Source of the DNA: Hedera helix
Lineage: Eukaryota; Streptophyta; Magnoliopsida; Apiales; Araliaceae
Reading direction: 5' to 3'
NCBI GenBank assembly: GCA_947179155.2
Contig: OX359270.1
Location: 2,636,077 to 2,700,076 of the forward strand
Length of the DNA: 64,000 nucleotides
Numbering within the stretch: position 1 is the first letter of the stretch; every line of letters starts with the position of its first letter. The notes under the pieces are model-generated. The model did no database searches, was not told the DNA's origin, and saw only the letters and a program-made list of their open reading frames with translations. Position numbers and translations under genes: made by a program. This document shows, one piece after another, positions 34,783 through 46,800 of the stretch.

Positions 34783-37700
34783 ACCAAGAGGAAGAACTAA
34801 CAACCAAGAGGAAGAAATAACGATAAAAATGAAATATTGCAACCAAGAGCCAATAACCAACCAAGAGGAAGAAATAACGATAACAATTACTAGAACGAGA
34901 ACTGTAGAGGGGACAATCACCATTTAAAAAATAGTAACCACTTCGGTGGTAATTTCGGTCTAGATAATAGAAGGGGAGAAATAAGTGGGAACAATTTTTA
35001 AAAAAAGAGATCCCACAATGATCACAGAAATGCACCAGCACCAACATCAGCACCGATAATAATTTCAAGGGGGCGAGATCGACCACCCGTAAAATGCTAC
35101 AGGTGTGTTCAGGAGGGTCACATTAGCCCAAACTATACTCAACAATCCAAGTCTTGTTATAATTGTGAGAAAGAAGGTCATATTGTTCAATTTTATCCTG
35201 TTACAAAATCAAGTCCAGCATGGATGATGGCTCCAAAAGCTAGTATAGACAAGGAAAAATCTGTAGTCTAGAGGAGAACTTTTGTTATAACGTCTTAGAA
35301 GGCACGAAACCTGAACGAGGTGATAATCGGTAAGCTATTTATAAACTCTTGTGAAGTCTATGCCCTATTAGATACTGGTTCTTCCTACTCTTTTATCTCA
35401 CTTGCATGTGCTCAACGTTTAAATTTGATTTCTAAAAATTTAGACTTTGAGTTATGTGTTGAAACTCCATTAGGGGAAATAACTGTTACATCTACTGTTT
35501 ATAAATTTTGTTTGGTTCAAATTAATAACCTTACACTACCCGTTGACCTTATCTATTTGAAAATGCATGAGTTTGATGTGATTTTAAAAATTGATTGGTT
35601 GACTACCCACATGCTAAAATTGATTGCTTCCATAAGCTCATTAGCTTTCATATTCCTGACCAACCTATCATACAAATTCAAACAACCAAACCTTTGAAAT
35701 CTGTAACCTTTATTTCTAGCCATAAAACCATTCGTTTATTAAAAAATGGATGTTAAGTCTTCCTAGCTCATATCACTAATTTAAACAAAAATTCGGTAAA
35801 CTTGAACAATATTTCTATTGTTAATGAATTCCCTAATGTGTTTTCCAAAGAACTTCTTGGCCTACCCCTGGACCATGAAATTGAATTATGTATTTACCTT
35901 AAACCCGGTACTAAACCTATTTCTAAAGCCCCGTACCCTATGGCTCCCATAGAACTTCAAGAGTTGAAAGTCCAACTTCAAGAACTCCTAGATACCGATT
36001 TTATACAATTAAGTACATCATCTTGGAGTGCCCCTGTCCTATTTGTAAAGAAGAAAGATGGCAGTGTGAGATTATGCATTAACTATCGAGAGTTGAATCA
36101 TGTCACCATCAAGAATAAGTATCCATTACCTTGAATTGATGACTTATTTGATCAATTTCAAGGTGCTCAATATTTTTCAAAGATCGATCTCCGATCTGGT
36201 TATCATCAGTTGAAGGTTAAAGCTGATGACGTTTCAAAGATTGTCTTTAGAACTCGCTATGGGCATTACGAGTTCTTAGTCATGTTTTTTGGACTAACTA
36301 ATGCTCTTGCAGCCTTCATGGACATGATGAACTGAATATTCAATGAATATTTGGATCATTTTGTGATTGTCTTTATTGATGACATCCTTATATACTCCAA
36401 GAGTCGTGAGGATCACGAACGACACTTGCGATTAATACTACAAAAGTTACGTGAAAATAGGTTATATGCTAAGTAGAAGAAATGTCAGTTCTGGTTTGAG
36501 GAAGTAACATTCCTTGGACATGTGATTTCTAAACAAGGAATATTGCTTGATCCCGCGAAGATTGAAGCAATTTTAAATTGGGAGCAACCTAAGATAGTAA
36601 CCGAAGTACAAAGTTTTATGGGTCTAGCTGATTATTATCGAAGATTTGTAAAAAAAATTCTCAAATTGCCACTCTTCTAACTCAGCTAACTCAAAAAACA
36701 CAAAATTCAAATGCAGTAAGGAATGCGAGCAAAGCTTTAAAGAACTCAAGAAGAGATTTGTTTCAGCCCATGTTCTGACTATACCAGCAGGATCAGGAGG
36801 ATTTGTTATCTACAACGATTCTTCAGGTAGTGGTCTAGGATGTGTTCTTATGCAACACGGAAAAGTTATAGCTTACGCCTCTCGACAACTCAAAGATTAT
36901 GAGAAAAATTACCCTACTCATGATCTAGAGTTAGTAACGATCATTTTTGCATTAAAGATTTGGAGACACTATTTGTACGGAAAAAAGGTAGAGATCCTTA
37001 CAGATCATAAAAGTCTCAAGTATTTCTTCACCTAGAAGGAACTCAACATGCGATAGCGAAATTGGCTTGAGCTTTTAAAGGATTATGACCACACTATCCA
37101 GTACCACCCAGGAAAGGCGAACGTGGTAGCTGATGCATTGCGTAAAAAATTATATGCGAGTATGAATACAATAATAATAACACAAAGACGTATTTTGTAC
37201 GATTTACAAAGGATGGAGATAGAGCTAAAGTCACTAGGGACCCATATAAGGATCGCGCACGTACAACTAGAACCGACTTTAATCGACAAAGTCAAAGCTG
37301 CTCAAGCTACTGATCCAGAACTAATGAATATGATGAGGAAAGTATGAGAATGTGTTATTCAAGAAGCAAGAATCGATGAGAAAGGGATACTCCGAGTCAA
37401 CTCTCGACTCTGTGTTCCTAACGACCCTAAATTAAAATATAAAATCATGATGGAGGCACACAATATGTCATTTGCAATTCATCCTGGAAGTACTAAAATG
37501 TATCGTGACCTTCAACATACATTTTGGTGGAGCAATATGAAGAAGGAGATCGCTGAGTTTGTCTCGAGGTGTTTGACGTGACAACGTGTCAAGGTGGAAC
37601 ATCAAGTGCCTAAGGGTCCATTGCAACCATTTAAAGTTCTAGAATGGAAGTGAGAACACATCAATATGGATTTTTGTGACGGGTCTTTCCAAAGTTTCTT

Positions 37701-38752
37701 AAGGCTTGGATGCGATTTGGGTCATTATAGATAGATTGACCAAGTCCGCTCATTTCTTGCATATACGAGAAAACTATTCACTTGAGCGTCTAGCTAATAT
37801 GTACATAAGTGAGATTATGAGAATGCATGGCATGACAGTATCCATAGTTTCTGATTGGGACCCTATTCACTTTATAATTTTGGATCAGTCTGCAAAAAGC
37901 TATGGGCACCGAACTACGATTTAATTCGACTTATCATCCCCAAACAGATGGACAATCGAAAAGGACAATTCAAATTCTTGAAGATTTATTGAGGCTTTGT
38001 GTGCTAGACTTCAAAGGAAGTTGGGACAAGTATTTACCATTAATTGAATTCTCTTATAACAACAATTATCAAGCAAGTATAGGAATAGCTCCATTTAAGG
38101 TTTTATGTGGACGAAAGTGTTGCTCTCTAGTATGTTGGAATGAGGTGGGAGAAACAAAATTATTAGGACCTGAGCTAGTACACATGGCAACAGAAAATAT
38201 CTAAATGATCAGACGACGAATACAAGCTGGACAAGAACGACAAAAGAGTTACGTTGATCTTCATCGAAAGGATGAAAGTTTTAATGTTGGAGATCATATA
38301 TTCTTATGTGTTTCTTCATGGAAAGGAATTACAAGGTTTGGAAAGAGAGAAAAATTCAATCCTCGATTTATTGACCCATTTGAAATCCTTAACCAAATAG
38401 AAATTGTGACCTATAGACTAGCTCTACCACCAAACATGTCTCATATTCATAATGTTTTGTACATATCTATGTTACATAAATATGTGAAGGACCCAAATCA
38501 CATTATTGAGTTTAAGCCATATGAGATAGCGAAAAATTTAATGTATGAAGATGTATTTGTCAAGATCTTAGATAGGAAGGAGCAGATCTTACGATTAAAG
38601 ATTATATCTCAAGTCAAGATTTTTTGAAAAAACCAAGATACTGAGGAAATAACTTGGGAGTTGGAATCTGAAATGAGAGCTAAGTATCCTGATCTATTCA
38701 AAATACCAGGTACGTAAATTTCGGGGATGAAATTTTATTAGGAGGGGATGAT
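34783..38752 (+). pseudogene. Ty3/Gypsy chromovirus gag-pol remnant (5'-truncated, many stops)
   Basis: Pieces of one polyprotein appear in normal order with many stops and at least one frameshift. At about 35090-35190 are two zinc knuckles (CYRCVQEGH, CYNCEKEGH), each with the last Cys replaced by Tyr. At 35320-35697 is an aspartic protease with ALLDTGSSYSFI. At 35802 to about 36650 is the RT with the active-site block VFIDDILIYSKS. RNase H (about 36780-37140) follows, with the HPGKANVVADAL end. At 37440-38200 is the integrase, with a degenerate HHCC zone and the STYHPQTDGQS block. A chromodomain-like tail, consistent with the Tekay/Del group, lies at about 38530-38710. No 5' LTR or gag start is present: the sequence begins inside gag at the end of the neighbouring LTR element. 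Annotated only as a dead copy. Confidence 0.85.
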
Positions 38753-39110
38753 GTAAGATCCCGAATTTTAATAAATATATTTAAAAATTTTCTTATAATT
38801 TTATGCCTAACAGTAAGGTTAAATTAATAAAAATTAGAGTTAAGAATGTTATGTGCAAAATTTTTATGTCGGACAATATTTAATTGGTCGAGGAATATTC
38901 ATACGACGGTGCCGAAATATTCAGTTAAAAGTGGACCCGACAATGAAATATTGTTGGATGTAAAAAACGATAGTAGTAACCTTTCTAAATAAAAATGGTC
39001 AATGGTATTATCTCTTTTAACTGTTAAAATAGTAGTGTATTGTAATAATTTTGTTATAGTCTTTTGACGACTCAAATTGGGTGGTGTAGGCCTGATTTGG
39101 GGGCGTCACA
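38753..39110 (+). repeat. 3' LTR of the Ty3/Gypsy remnant
   Basis: The polypurine tract AGGAGGGGATGA is followed by TGTAAGATCCCGAATTTTAA, and the block closes with GATTTGGGGGCGTCACA. TG and CA ends and 358 bp suit a chromovirus LTR. The right end coincides with the beginning of other relic sequence. Confidence 0.7.
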
Positions 39111-39437
39111 AGTTACACATACATGCATAAAGATATAATTGCACTCATGCAAGGGCGGTCCCATTTGAGGTTGAACATATGAATAACAGAATTGGGCAGG
39201 ACGATTTGGGTCCTGTAGGAACAACACACATGTCCCCAAATACATGAAGAAGGAGGGCATGAACCCAAATTTGGCCCACCTCTGTATCTCATCGACCCGG
39301 TACTTTTCTTCATGATCCCGCAAAAGCAACATATAGCCGTCTATTACATGTTCATATATCCATATTTCGGGTTGTAAGGAATTGATATCTTCGTGACTCA
39401 AAGTGTACCACCTTTGGGGATGCTCAATGGAAAACAT
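39111..39437 (-). pseudogene. Ulp1-like (C48 peptidase) fragment
   Basis: The minus-strand frame reads LSHEDINSLQPEIWIYEHVI followed by DGYMLLLRDHEEKY. This resembles the start of the Ulp1 catalytic fold, where a line such as L-x-x-DI-x-x-L-x-P-x-x-W is followed by VID-x-Y-x-x-LL. The segment ends (CNYIFMHVCV) before the catalytic His, Asp and Cys would appear. It lies downstream, in the same direction, of a plant mobile domain, a pairing I associate with MULE- and Gypsy-linked plant mobile domain genes. The continuation is cut off by the LTR at 39110. Confidence 0.5.
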
Positions 39438-39929
39438 TTAGGGATTGCCAGGAGTTGGGGAGAAAATTCTCATTGATGATTTAGTTCTTGTGCCCACGAA
39501 GTCTCTTTGGTATGGACCCTTTCGGTCCATATTCAATCTGTATGGGGACTTCTTCTGTTGGAACCTCATCCCAGTGAAATATGATGCACCCTTGTATGTA
39601 AGCTGCGAAATATCAGCCTTCGTGTTAGGGATCTAGATGTCCTGCATGGGCAATGAACTGGGCATCGCTGTCTATTCACCCTCATATACTCCTCCCCCCT
39701 TTACATCTACATCGTAGATATTATATAAGTGGTCCACCCTTCTTTCATGACTTTATATTCTGGAGGAAAATCTTGGTAGAACTTGAACACTTTGTCCAAC
39801 AGAGTTTTTGCGTTCTCAACCTATAATCTTTATATACATAAAAAAATAACCAACAACAAAAAAATATTTAATATCAAAGTATACGAGCGATTATATCAAT
39901 TGAAAAATTAATAAAAATTTAAATTGATT

Positions 39930-40819
39930 ACCATGATAACTATGCGATGTTGATTATATAAGGACCAAGGCTCATACGAAATGTTAGGATCTCTTTCGGG
40001 TTGAGGGCGGTACAAATATCATTGGGTGATCTTATTGTACCATTTAAGGTATGTATCCATGAGGATAGTTTTAGCAACCTACACTGTTTGTCCCTCGAAA
40101 CGGTCCATATACATCTCCCACCGGCCAATTTATCCTTTCCTTAATTGTATAAAATCCTCGGCTCAATTTTTTGTTCTCTGGGTGCTTTAAGAAAATCATG
40201 GCTTACGGGCGGGGATGGAATACCTTGTACATACCCATACTACCTTATGACCCGATCGGGCATTTGATATTCTATAATATTAAAATGAATCAAAAGGACC
40301 AAACAGGATCCCATTATTCTCACCTCATAATTATAACCACTCCAATTTCCCATCTAACGTATGGCGGCTAAACTACCTCATACATAGGCTGCCTATCAAA
40401 TTCGCCTCGGAAGAAAGATAGATGGTGATGGGGATTCTGACGCTTATCGGGATATCGATGCTTGGCGGAGTATGCCGAGGTTGTTGCCCTAGGAAGACAA
40501 AATAAAGAATTTGGTAAAGCCTTCCAACTAGAAAATGCTCGTACGACCAAATTTGTAACAAGATAACACAACCATTGACATACTTAGTCTCTCTGTTAGT
40601 AACTGTGTACAAAGCCCAGTATAAATAGGCCAAGAAGGCAGCACCCCATGCATACGTGATAATCTTAGTTGAGTCATATACAAAATACTTATACCTATAG
40701 TGTACATTATTTCTTGACCCGGTTAAGAATAAAATTGTCCCGCATAACCAAATGATGTATACCTTAATATAACACCTGACCACATCCCTACTTGTTTTTT
40801 TGGGCACTTTTTCATGCAA
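39930..40819 (-). pseudogene. Plant mobile domain (PMD) relic
   Basis: The frame 40819-40373 shows the conserved PMD core: a region like YIIWLCGTILF, then ITYAWGAAFLAYLYWAL, then NGCVILLQIWSYEHF. After a stop, further minus-strand frames read PMD-like C-terminal sequence (near 40020-40070, DTYLKWYNKIT, then YRPQPERD). PMD occurs in MAIN/MAIL host proteins and in transposons. The stops and frame changes, and the TE neighbourhood, suggest a transposon-derived copy. No N-terminal part was identified upstream of 40820. Confidence 0.65.
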
Positions 40820-41705
40820 CCAAACTAAGGAAATACCACATTTTTTACGCCTTTTTTATTCATCAACTGTCAAGTTTGGCAAGAGAGTTAGTTGGTAGTG
40901 AGAGAGTAGTTTAGGTGTTTTTATTGTTGAATGAATTGTAATATTCAGTATGTGAAATGTGAATTCTTTTTTTGTTTCTCTCTCTACTTCTCTATTTCTC
41001 TCTTAGTTATCTGTTTCTCTCCCTTCACGAACTTTACTTCCTTTATCCTTCCAATTTAGCTTTATAATTAATTAACTAGAGCTTCACAGTTGAGCCCATT
41101 AGATTCTAAACTATTAAGAATCTTATATAATACTTTGATGGGAGAATTGTATCTAAATATTTTTTTATATCATTGAAATTCAAATCCTACATCATATCTA
41201 AACAACAAAAATTCCGTTAAAGCCCACAACCATCACAGCTTTCGCCACCTTCCCCCACCTTTCCTACCGATCAACGAAGTATCATCTGGAATAGAAAAGA
41301 ATAAAGATAAAAAATTAGATAAGAAAGACCCCATAAAAATACATTCATTAACATAAAAATACAATTAGTAACACCCATAAATATAGAAATACAATTGTCA
41401 AACTCATTAACATAAAAAGGAAGAAAAATTTTAAAGTTGGAGATTGATAGCATCATCATCAAATCACAGAAAATTTGTAGATCAAAAAATTAGAAAGAAA
41501 AAAATTTGTCCGAGTAAAAGAATAATCCAAGAGCGTTGTTTAAATTTTTCTTGATTTATGTATTCTTTTTTGACGGCTTTAGAGTGGATGAAGATATATT
41601 TTTTTTCTCTAAACCCTATTTTCCTTCTCTCTCACTCTATCTCTATACATACGTATATTGTCTAGTTACAAACTGTAAAAAATAAAGAGTTGGTAGAATG
41701 GTAAC
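40820..41705. other. Spacer upstream of the PMD relic
   Basis: AT-rich, with a pyrimidine-rich CTCTCTCTAC and TTTCTCTC tract near 40970-41030 and another TCTCTCACTC tract near 41630. No frame with recognisable protein similarity was seen. It may hold the promoter or end of the PMD-bearing element, but I could not find terminal inverted repeats. Confidence 0.4.
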
Positions 41706-43060
41706 TGTGACGCCCCCAAATCACCATACTTACTATAGCTGACGTGACGCTCACTATAAATGTTAAATCATTAGGTTTATAGATAAAAAATTTTATTCAT
41801 AAACAAAGTTCTCATCTTAATTCCCAAAGATCTTTCATTACTTTATATCAAGCCCTTGTAATCAATGCACGAGACTTAATACTCAATCATAACATTTTAT
41901 CCTTAAAATTTAGATATTCTATAACTTTATATATTCCAAGATTCACGACATTAAATCATTAGGATGACTCTTGGGAACAGAGAATCTCGCGGTGAATGTT
42001 TGTATCTTCACCCGTGATAAATGTTTGCATCTTTATCCGTGACAATTAGTTGTATCTTTGTCCGGTGCAAAATTCCCTTTCCATACAGAACATTACCCAA
42101 CTAGTTAAAACTCTCACTCGAAACATGTTTGGTTATAGTGATATATCTTCATATTAATAATCCTACTTATCTGACATTAAAAATAATAATAACGAGTTAT
42201 ACCCGGGTCCGAGGAACCTAACGATGGATTTGACCAGTCAATATCGATTAGTCCTATCTCAGATGTACAACACTCACAAGTTATTTATCGATCCTCATCC
42301 AGATAAATAGATCATTATCATTATTAGTTTAACTTATAGATTAGGTTAATCTTTAGCTTAATTAACCTTAATCCTAGTTAGGTTTAGTTTAATTAGATGA
42401 TAATTAGGTTAGATGGTAATCTAGTTACCTTAACCTAGTTCGATTTCAACCGGATTAGTGTTAATTATCTAATTAAATTAATTAGTTAGCTAATTTCATT
42501 TGTTTGTAACTAGGTTTAGGTTTAGATTAGGTTTCCTAATTCAGTTATCTCTAACCTAGTTCATTTCTAAGTATTCTGGTTGAATTAATCTTTACTGATT
42601 TAAAAGTAAGATATTACAGAGTTTTATTCCGAATAAACATTATTCTGTGAAGTGAAAAGTCCAAAAGACGTTGCACGTTTTTCGGTAAATAGTATTTTCG
42701 ATTACCATTTCTCAAAAAATGGTTAGATGATCAAAAAGATAAAAAAATATATATTTTTTGTCTTTTTCCTATTTCGTCCTATTCTTGATGCGTTTTGCGA
42801 GAATTTTCCCCCCGACTAAAACGTGTTTTCAAAGTGTGAAAAATATGAATCATAAAACAGAATGTCATTTCGACGTACACGTTTCACTCGAGAGCCTAGG
42901 TTCATTTTCTAGGGTTGAGAGTTTAGGTTTTATCTTATTTTTAGTTTTTTGAAGAAAAAAAAACTTTTATTCTCCTTCTTCGTGCTAAGGCTGAATACTT
43001 GAACCGAAATACAAAAATAAATAATAACGAAGATTACATAACACATACAAGATGTAATTT
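41706..43060. repeat. LTR-like sequence starting TGTGACGCCCCCAAATC
   Basis: The first 17 bases are the reverse complement of the end of the LTR at 38753-39110; the sequences then diverge. The stretch around 42180-42560, with repeated TTAGGTTAATC and CTAGTTAGG phrases, reads like the long unstructured LTRs of chromoviruses. The right end could not be placed. No coding sequence was seen. Confidence 0.4.
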
Positions 43061-43167
43061 AATCTTTATTTATTCATATAAAGTCGGATTACAACTCTCT
43101 CGAAAATTCAGAATATTACAGTAACTCTATTTACTACCGTACTACTATTGTGTTGTGGCTCTATTTA

Positions 43168-43357
43168 TCTAAGGTATGCCTTAGTCAAGCTTGGCTATGG
43201 CTATTTAGTAAAATCTTAGTAAAATGATGTAGTTTAACTTTAAGGTTAAGTCTTTTTTTGATTTTATATTAAAAAATCTTTAATTGTAATTTTTATACAA
43301 AATAACATCATTTTACTAAGTAGGTTTAGCCAAATTTAGTTAAAATATGCCATAGAT
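43168..43357. mobile_element. Foldback MITE upstream of the ESP1-like gene
   Basis: The left arm ATCTAAGGTATGCCTTAGTC and on to TTTAGTAAAAT pairs with the right arm ending AAAATATGCCATAGAT, with about 60 nt per arm at moderate identity. An ACATCATTTTACTAAG block inside mirrors TAGTAAAATGATGT. The element is about 190 bp, non-coding, with a loop of less than 60 nt. Confidence 0.6.
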
Positions 43358-43875
43358 TTAAAAATTTATATGTCAAACGACATTGTTTGCTATTCATATG
43401 TAATACCTAAGTTCAATGGAAAAAATACTTTATCTGTTCTAAATTATAAATTATAAGACTATTATTGACTTTCTAAAAGTCAATTTGAGATATTTTTAAT
43501 TTAAAATTGACATTATTCATTTAAATTTTTTCAAAACCGTAAATCTTATAACTAATAGTACTTTATTGGTAGCTTATAATATTCACAATTTTATTGATAT
43601 GAATTAAATAAATTAATTTTTAAAAATGTAATATTGATCATAAAATTTGAAAACAAAAGAGTATGTTTTTAACATATTTTGGTTTGCTGAGCATCAGTAA
43701 TAATTTTGCATATCCTCAAAATTATCCTCAAAATTGAAGAAAATAAAACAAAATTCTAGAAGTAAAAACATCCGTTAAACTCAAAAATTAAAATTACTTT
43801 CACTCTTTTTTAAGTATACCTCTTTCCCCGCCTCTTCCCCCCTGTCCGTCTTTCTCTCTCGTAGTGCAGAAAACA
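43358..43875. other. Upstream region of the ESP1-like gene
   Basis: AT-rich. A decayed MITE-like stretch (ATCTGTTCTAAATTATAAAT and on to AAAGAGTATG) covers about 43435-43665. A pyrimidine-rich CTCTTTCCCCGCCTCTTCCC leader lies at about 43820-43860, directly before the ATG. Confidence 0.5.
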
Positions 43876-46800
43876 ATGTCGGGGAACATGCTCGCCGTCG
43901 ACGGTTTGTCGGCGGACTTGGACGGAATGTCAAAGAATCAGCTCTACGACATTATGTATCAGATGAAGGTACATCTCTTACCCAATTATCTTCGCTCTAT
44001 CTTCCGGTTTCCTTTTTCAAATTTATTTTTCTTCAAATCGTTGATTTATAGGCTCGCCTTTTTACTCCCTCTATGCAGACACTGATCGAACAGAACCATC
44101 AACAAGCAAGGCAAATACTCATCCAAAACCGTCCATTGACAAAAGTTCTCTTTCAGGTCTCAAAATTTAGGGTTTTTCTTCAAATTCTTTCTTGTGTTCA
44201 GGGTAATTCTTGAATGTTTCTTTGCTACTTTAATTCTTTTGATTTTTCTATTATGTGATTATAAAATTAGGGCTACATATACGATTCAAACCAATGCTTT
44301 TTAAAAAATTACTGTTCAAAGTAGTGGCTTTCAATTTCTTTATTTATTATTTGACTGTAATGTCATCAAAGAGTATCCAATATTTAGTAAAAAGAAGATA
44401 TGGAAAAATAGGAGTTTGGATGTGTCGCATTTGTAAAGAAGATACTCTATTCTAGGTTTTTAAAAATATCCAAACTACATAAAGATGTAAAGGAGTGCTT
44501 TGACTTGTCGATCTTGAGCTTGTTCAAAAGTTAAACGAGTCAAGTCGGACTTTAAACAAGTATGAGATTTGGCATATAAACTTGGCCTATTAAGTAAATG
44601 AATCGAGTTCGAGTTGAGCATAAACAGCTCATTTCACTATTTATTATAAAAATAAGAAAATATAATTAATTAAATGCTAAAAGAGCCAAGCCTAAACAAA
44701 TTGCACTTGAGCCGGTCACCATATTGTTTAGCTCCATTAGTTTAACTAAATGGGTAAAAGAGTTTGTTCGAACTCGGCGCTATTTAATGAGCTCGAGTCA
44801 AGTTTAGCCTAGTAAGAGATTTGGCATATGAACTTGGCCTGTTTAGTAAACGAATCGAGTTCGAGTTGAGTGTAAGCAACTTGTTTCACTGTTTATTATA
44901 AAAATAAGAAAAAATAATTAATTAAATGCTAAAAGAGCCGAGCCTAAACAAGTTGCATTGAGCCGGTCACCATATTGTTTAGCTCAATTAGTTTAACTAA
45001 ATAGGTAAAAGAGTTTGTTCGAGCTCGGCGCTATTTAACGAGCTTGAGTCAAATTTAGCCTAGCCAAGCCAGGTTCGCAGGCAGCTCAGTTGGTTTACAA
45101 CTCTAGAACTACATGAAGAAGCATCATAAAAACAATTAAATAAAATCGGTAGATTTAGAAACCTTGTATAGCACTTCTTGGTTTCAATTAAATAAAATTG
45201 GTAGATTTAGAAACCTTGTATAGCACTTCTAGGTTTCCTATATTTCTCTCGTGGGGTCTTTAATAATTTTTTACCCCCTCACTGTAGTTACCTTTCTAAG
45301 ATTTTTATTAGATGGAAATGTGAAGGTTATATGGATTTGTAGTTATACCTATACTTCAAAGTGGTTGTGGATAAACTTTAAGTTTGAAAATAGTTTTAAG
45401 CCCTCGTATAATCATTAAGATTATTGTCTTTGTTATTTGTTATTATTGTTGAGAATCAATTGATAATACTTGAGATGTAAACCATCTATAGTTAGTGACG
45501 CTATATAAATGTTATTTGCGGTCTTGAAAGTTACTGTCAAAAAGAAAGAAATGAAGAGGAACGTAGAACTCCAACTTGTCAAAAAAATTATGCACCAGTC
45601 TACCATGATACATGGCGTGTTGTGCTGGAACTTTGCAATAACTGCCTGAAGGCCCTTTACCATAAATTTTTTGTTGTCAATAATCATTCAGATTATCTCT
45701 TGGTCTCGACTGCATCTTTTTGGCTAACATATTTTTTCTAATTCCTCTATTTTACTAGGCACAAATTTTGCTTGGAATGGTGCAGCCCTCCCAAGCAGTA
45801 TGTCTTCTATCTGGTCGAAGCTTCTCTGTTGTTTTTTAATTTTTTGTGTCTACCAAGTAATAGTTTCAATGTTTCTGTAGACTACAAACATCCCACCATC
45901 AGCATCACACCATCCTCAGCAATCAGTCCAGCCACCTCAGCAATCTAATGTTCAGGCTGCTTCACCATTGCCAGCTCAGATTGGTTTGCAGGACCAAACG
46001 AATGCATCCCAGGCCCTAAATCCTGTTAGAAAGCCAAACCAACCTGTGATGCCAGTGTCTTCCCCTTCTGTTCCTTCTTTAAACATTCATTCACAGCCCT
46101 TGCCTTCGCATCCTTTACAGTCAGTGCAGCAGCCGAAGGAACATTTTAATGCTCAAGCAACAGCAATGTCGCTCCCACAATCCACTCAAATGCAAAACAT
46201 GCCTCAGCCTCGGCCTCAGCCTCATCCTCATCTTCACTCTACTTCACAGCAACACTCACTTCTTCAACACCCAGTGCCTACCATCTCCACTCACTTACAG
46301 CAACCATTTCAGACTAGTGGCATTCTCCACATGCAGCTGCAACCCTCGCTGCCACCACAAGCAAGACCACATTCAATGCCAGATTTTGCTCATCAGCTTC
46401 ACTCTCAAACGAGGCCTAATGCAGGTTTTCAGCACTCTGGTGCACCTCAGATGCATCATTCACAACCCATGTTTCATGTAAGAAGGATTGAGGAGTTCAT
46501 TTTCGAATAATTTTGCGTTTCTTGTAAATAATAGTAAGAGATTTATTATTTAGTTGTTTCTTGAATCATTTAGTTAGGTCAAAACCATCCATCTACTATG
46601 GGACATCCATTTTCACAGGGACATCCGCCAATTCCAACTCAGCCTCCACATCAGTCACTGTATCAGGAATGCCCTTTCTTTTCTTGATATTGGGTTTGAT
46701 CTATATTATTTGGATCGTGGTGGTTAGATATGTTACGTGGAATGAAAACAGGAATGGAAAACAAATGTAGATATTATTATTTATCATTATGCTGTTGAAT

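Noticed and set aside
34556..35086. 176-residue minus-strand frame across the LTR/Gypsy junction
   Set aside because: Spans two unrelated elements and is antisense to the Gypsy gag region.
37083..37295. Minus-strand frame within the Gypsy pol region
   Set aside because: Antisense shadow of the RNase H/integrase linker.
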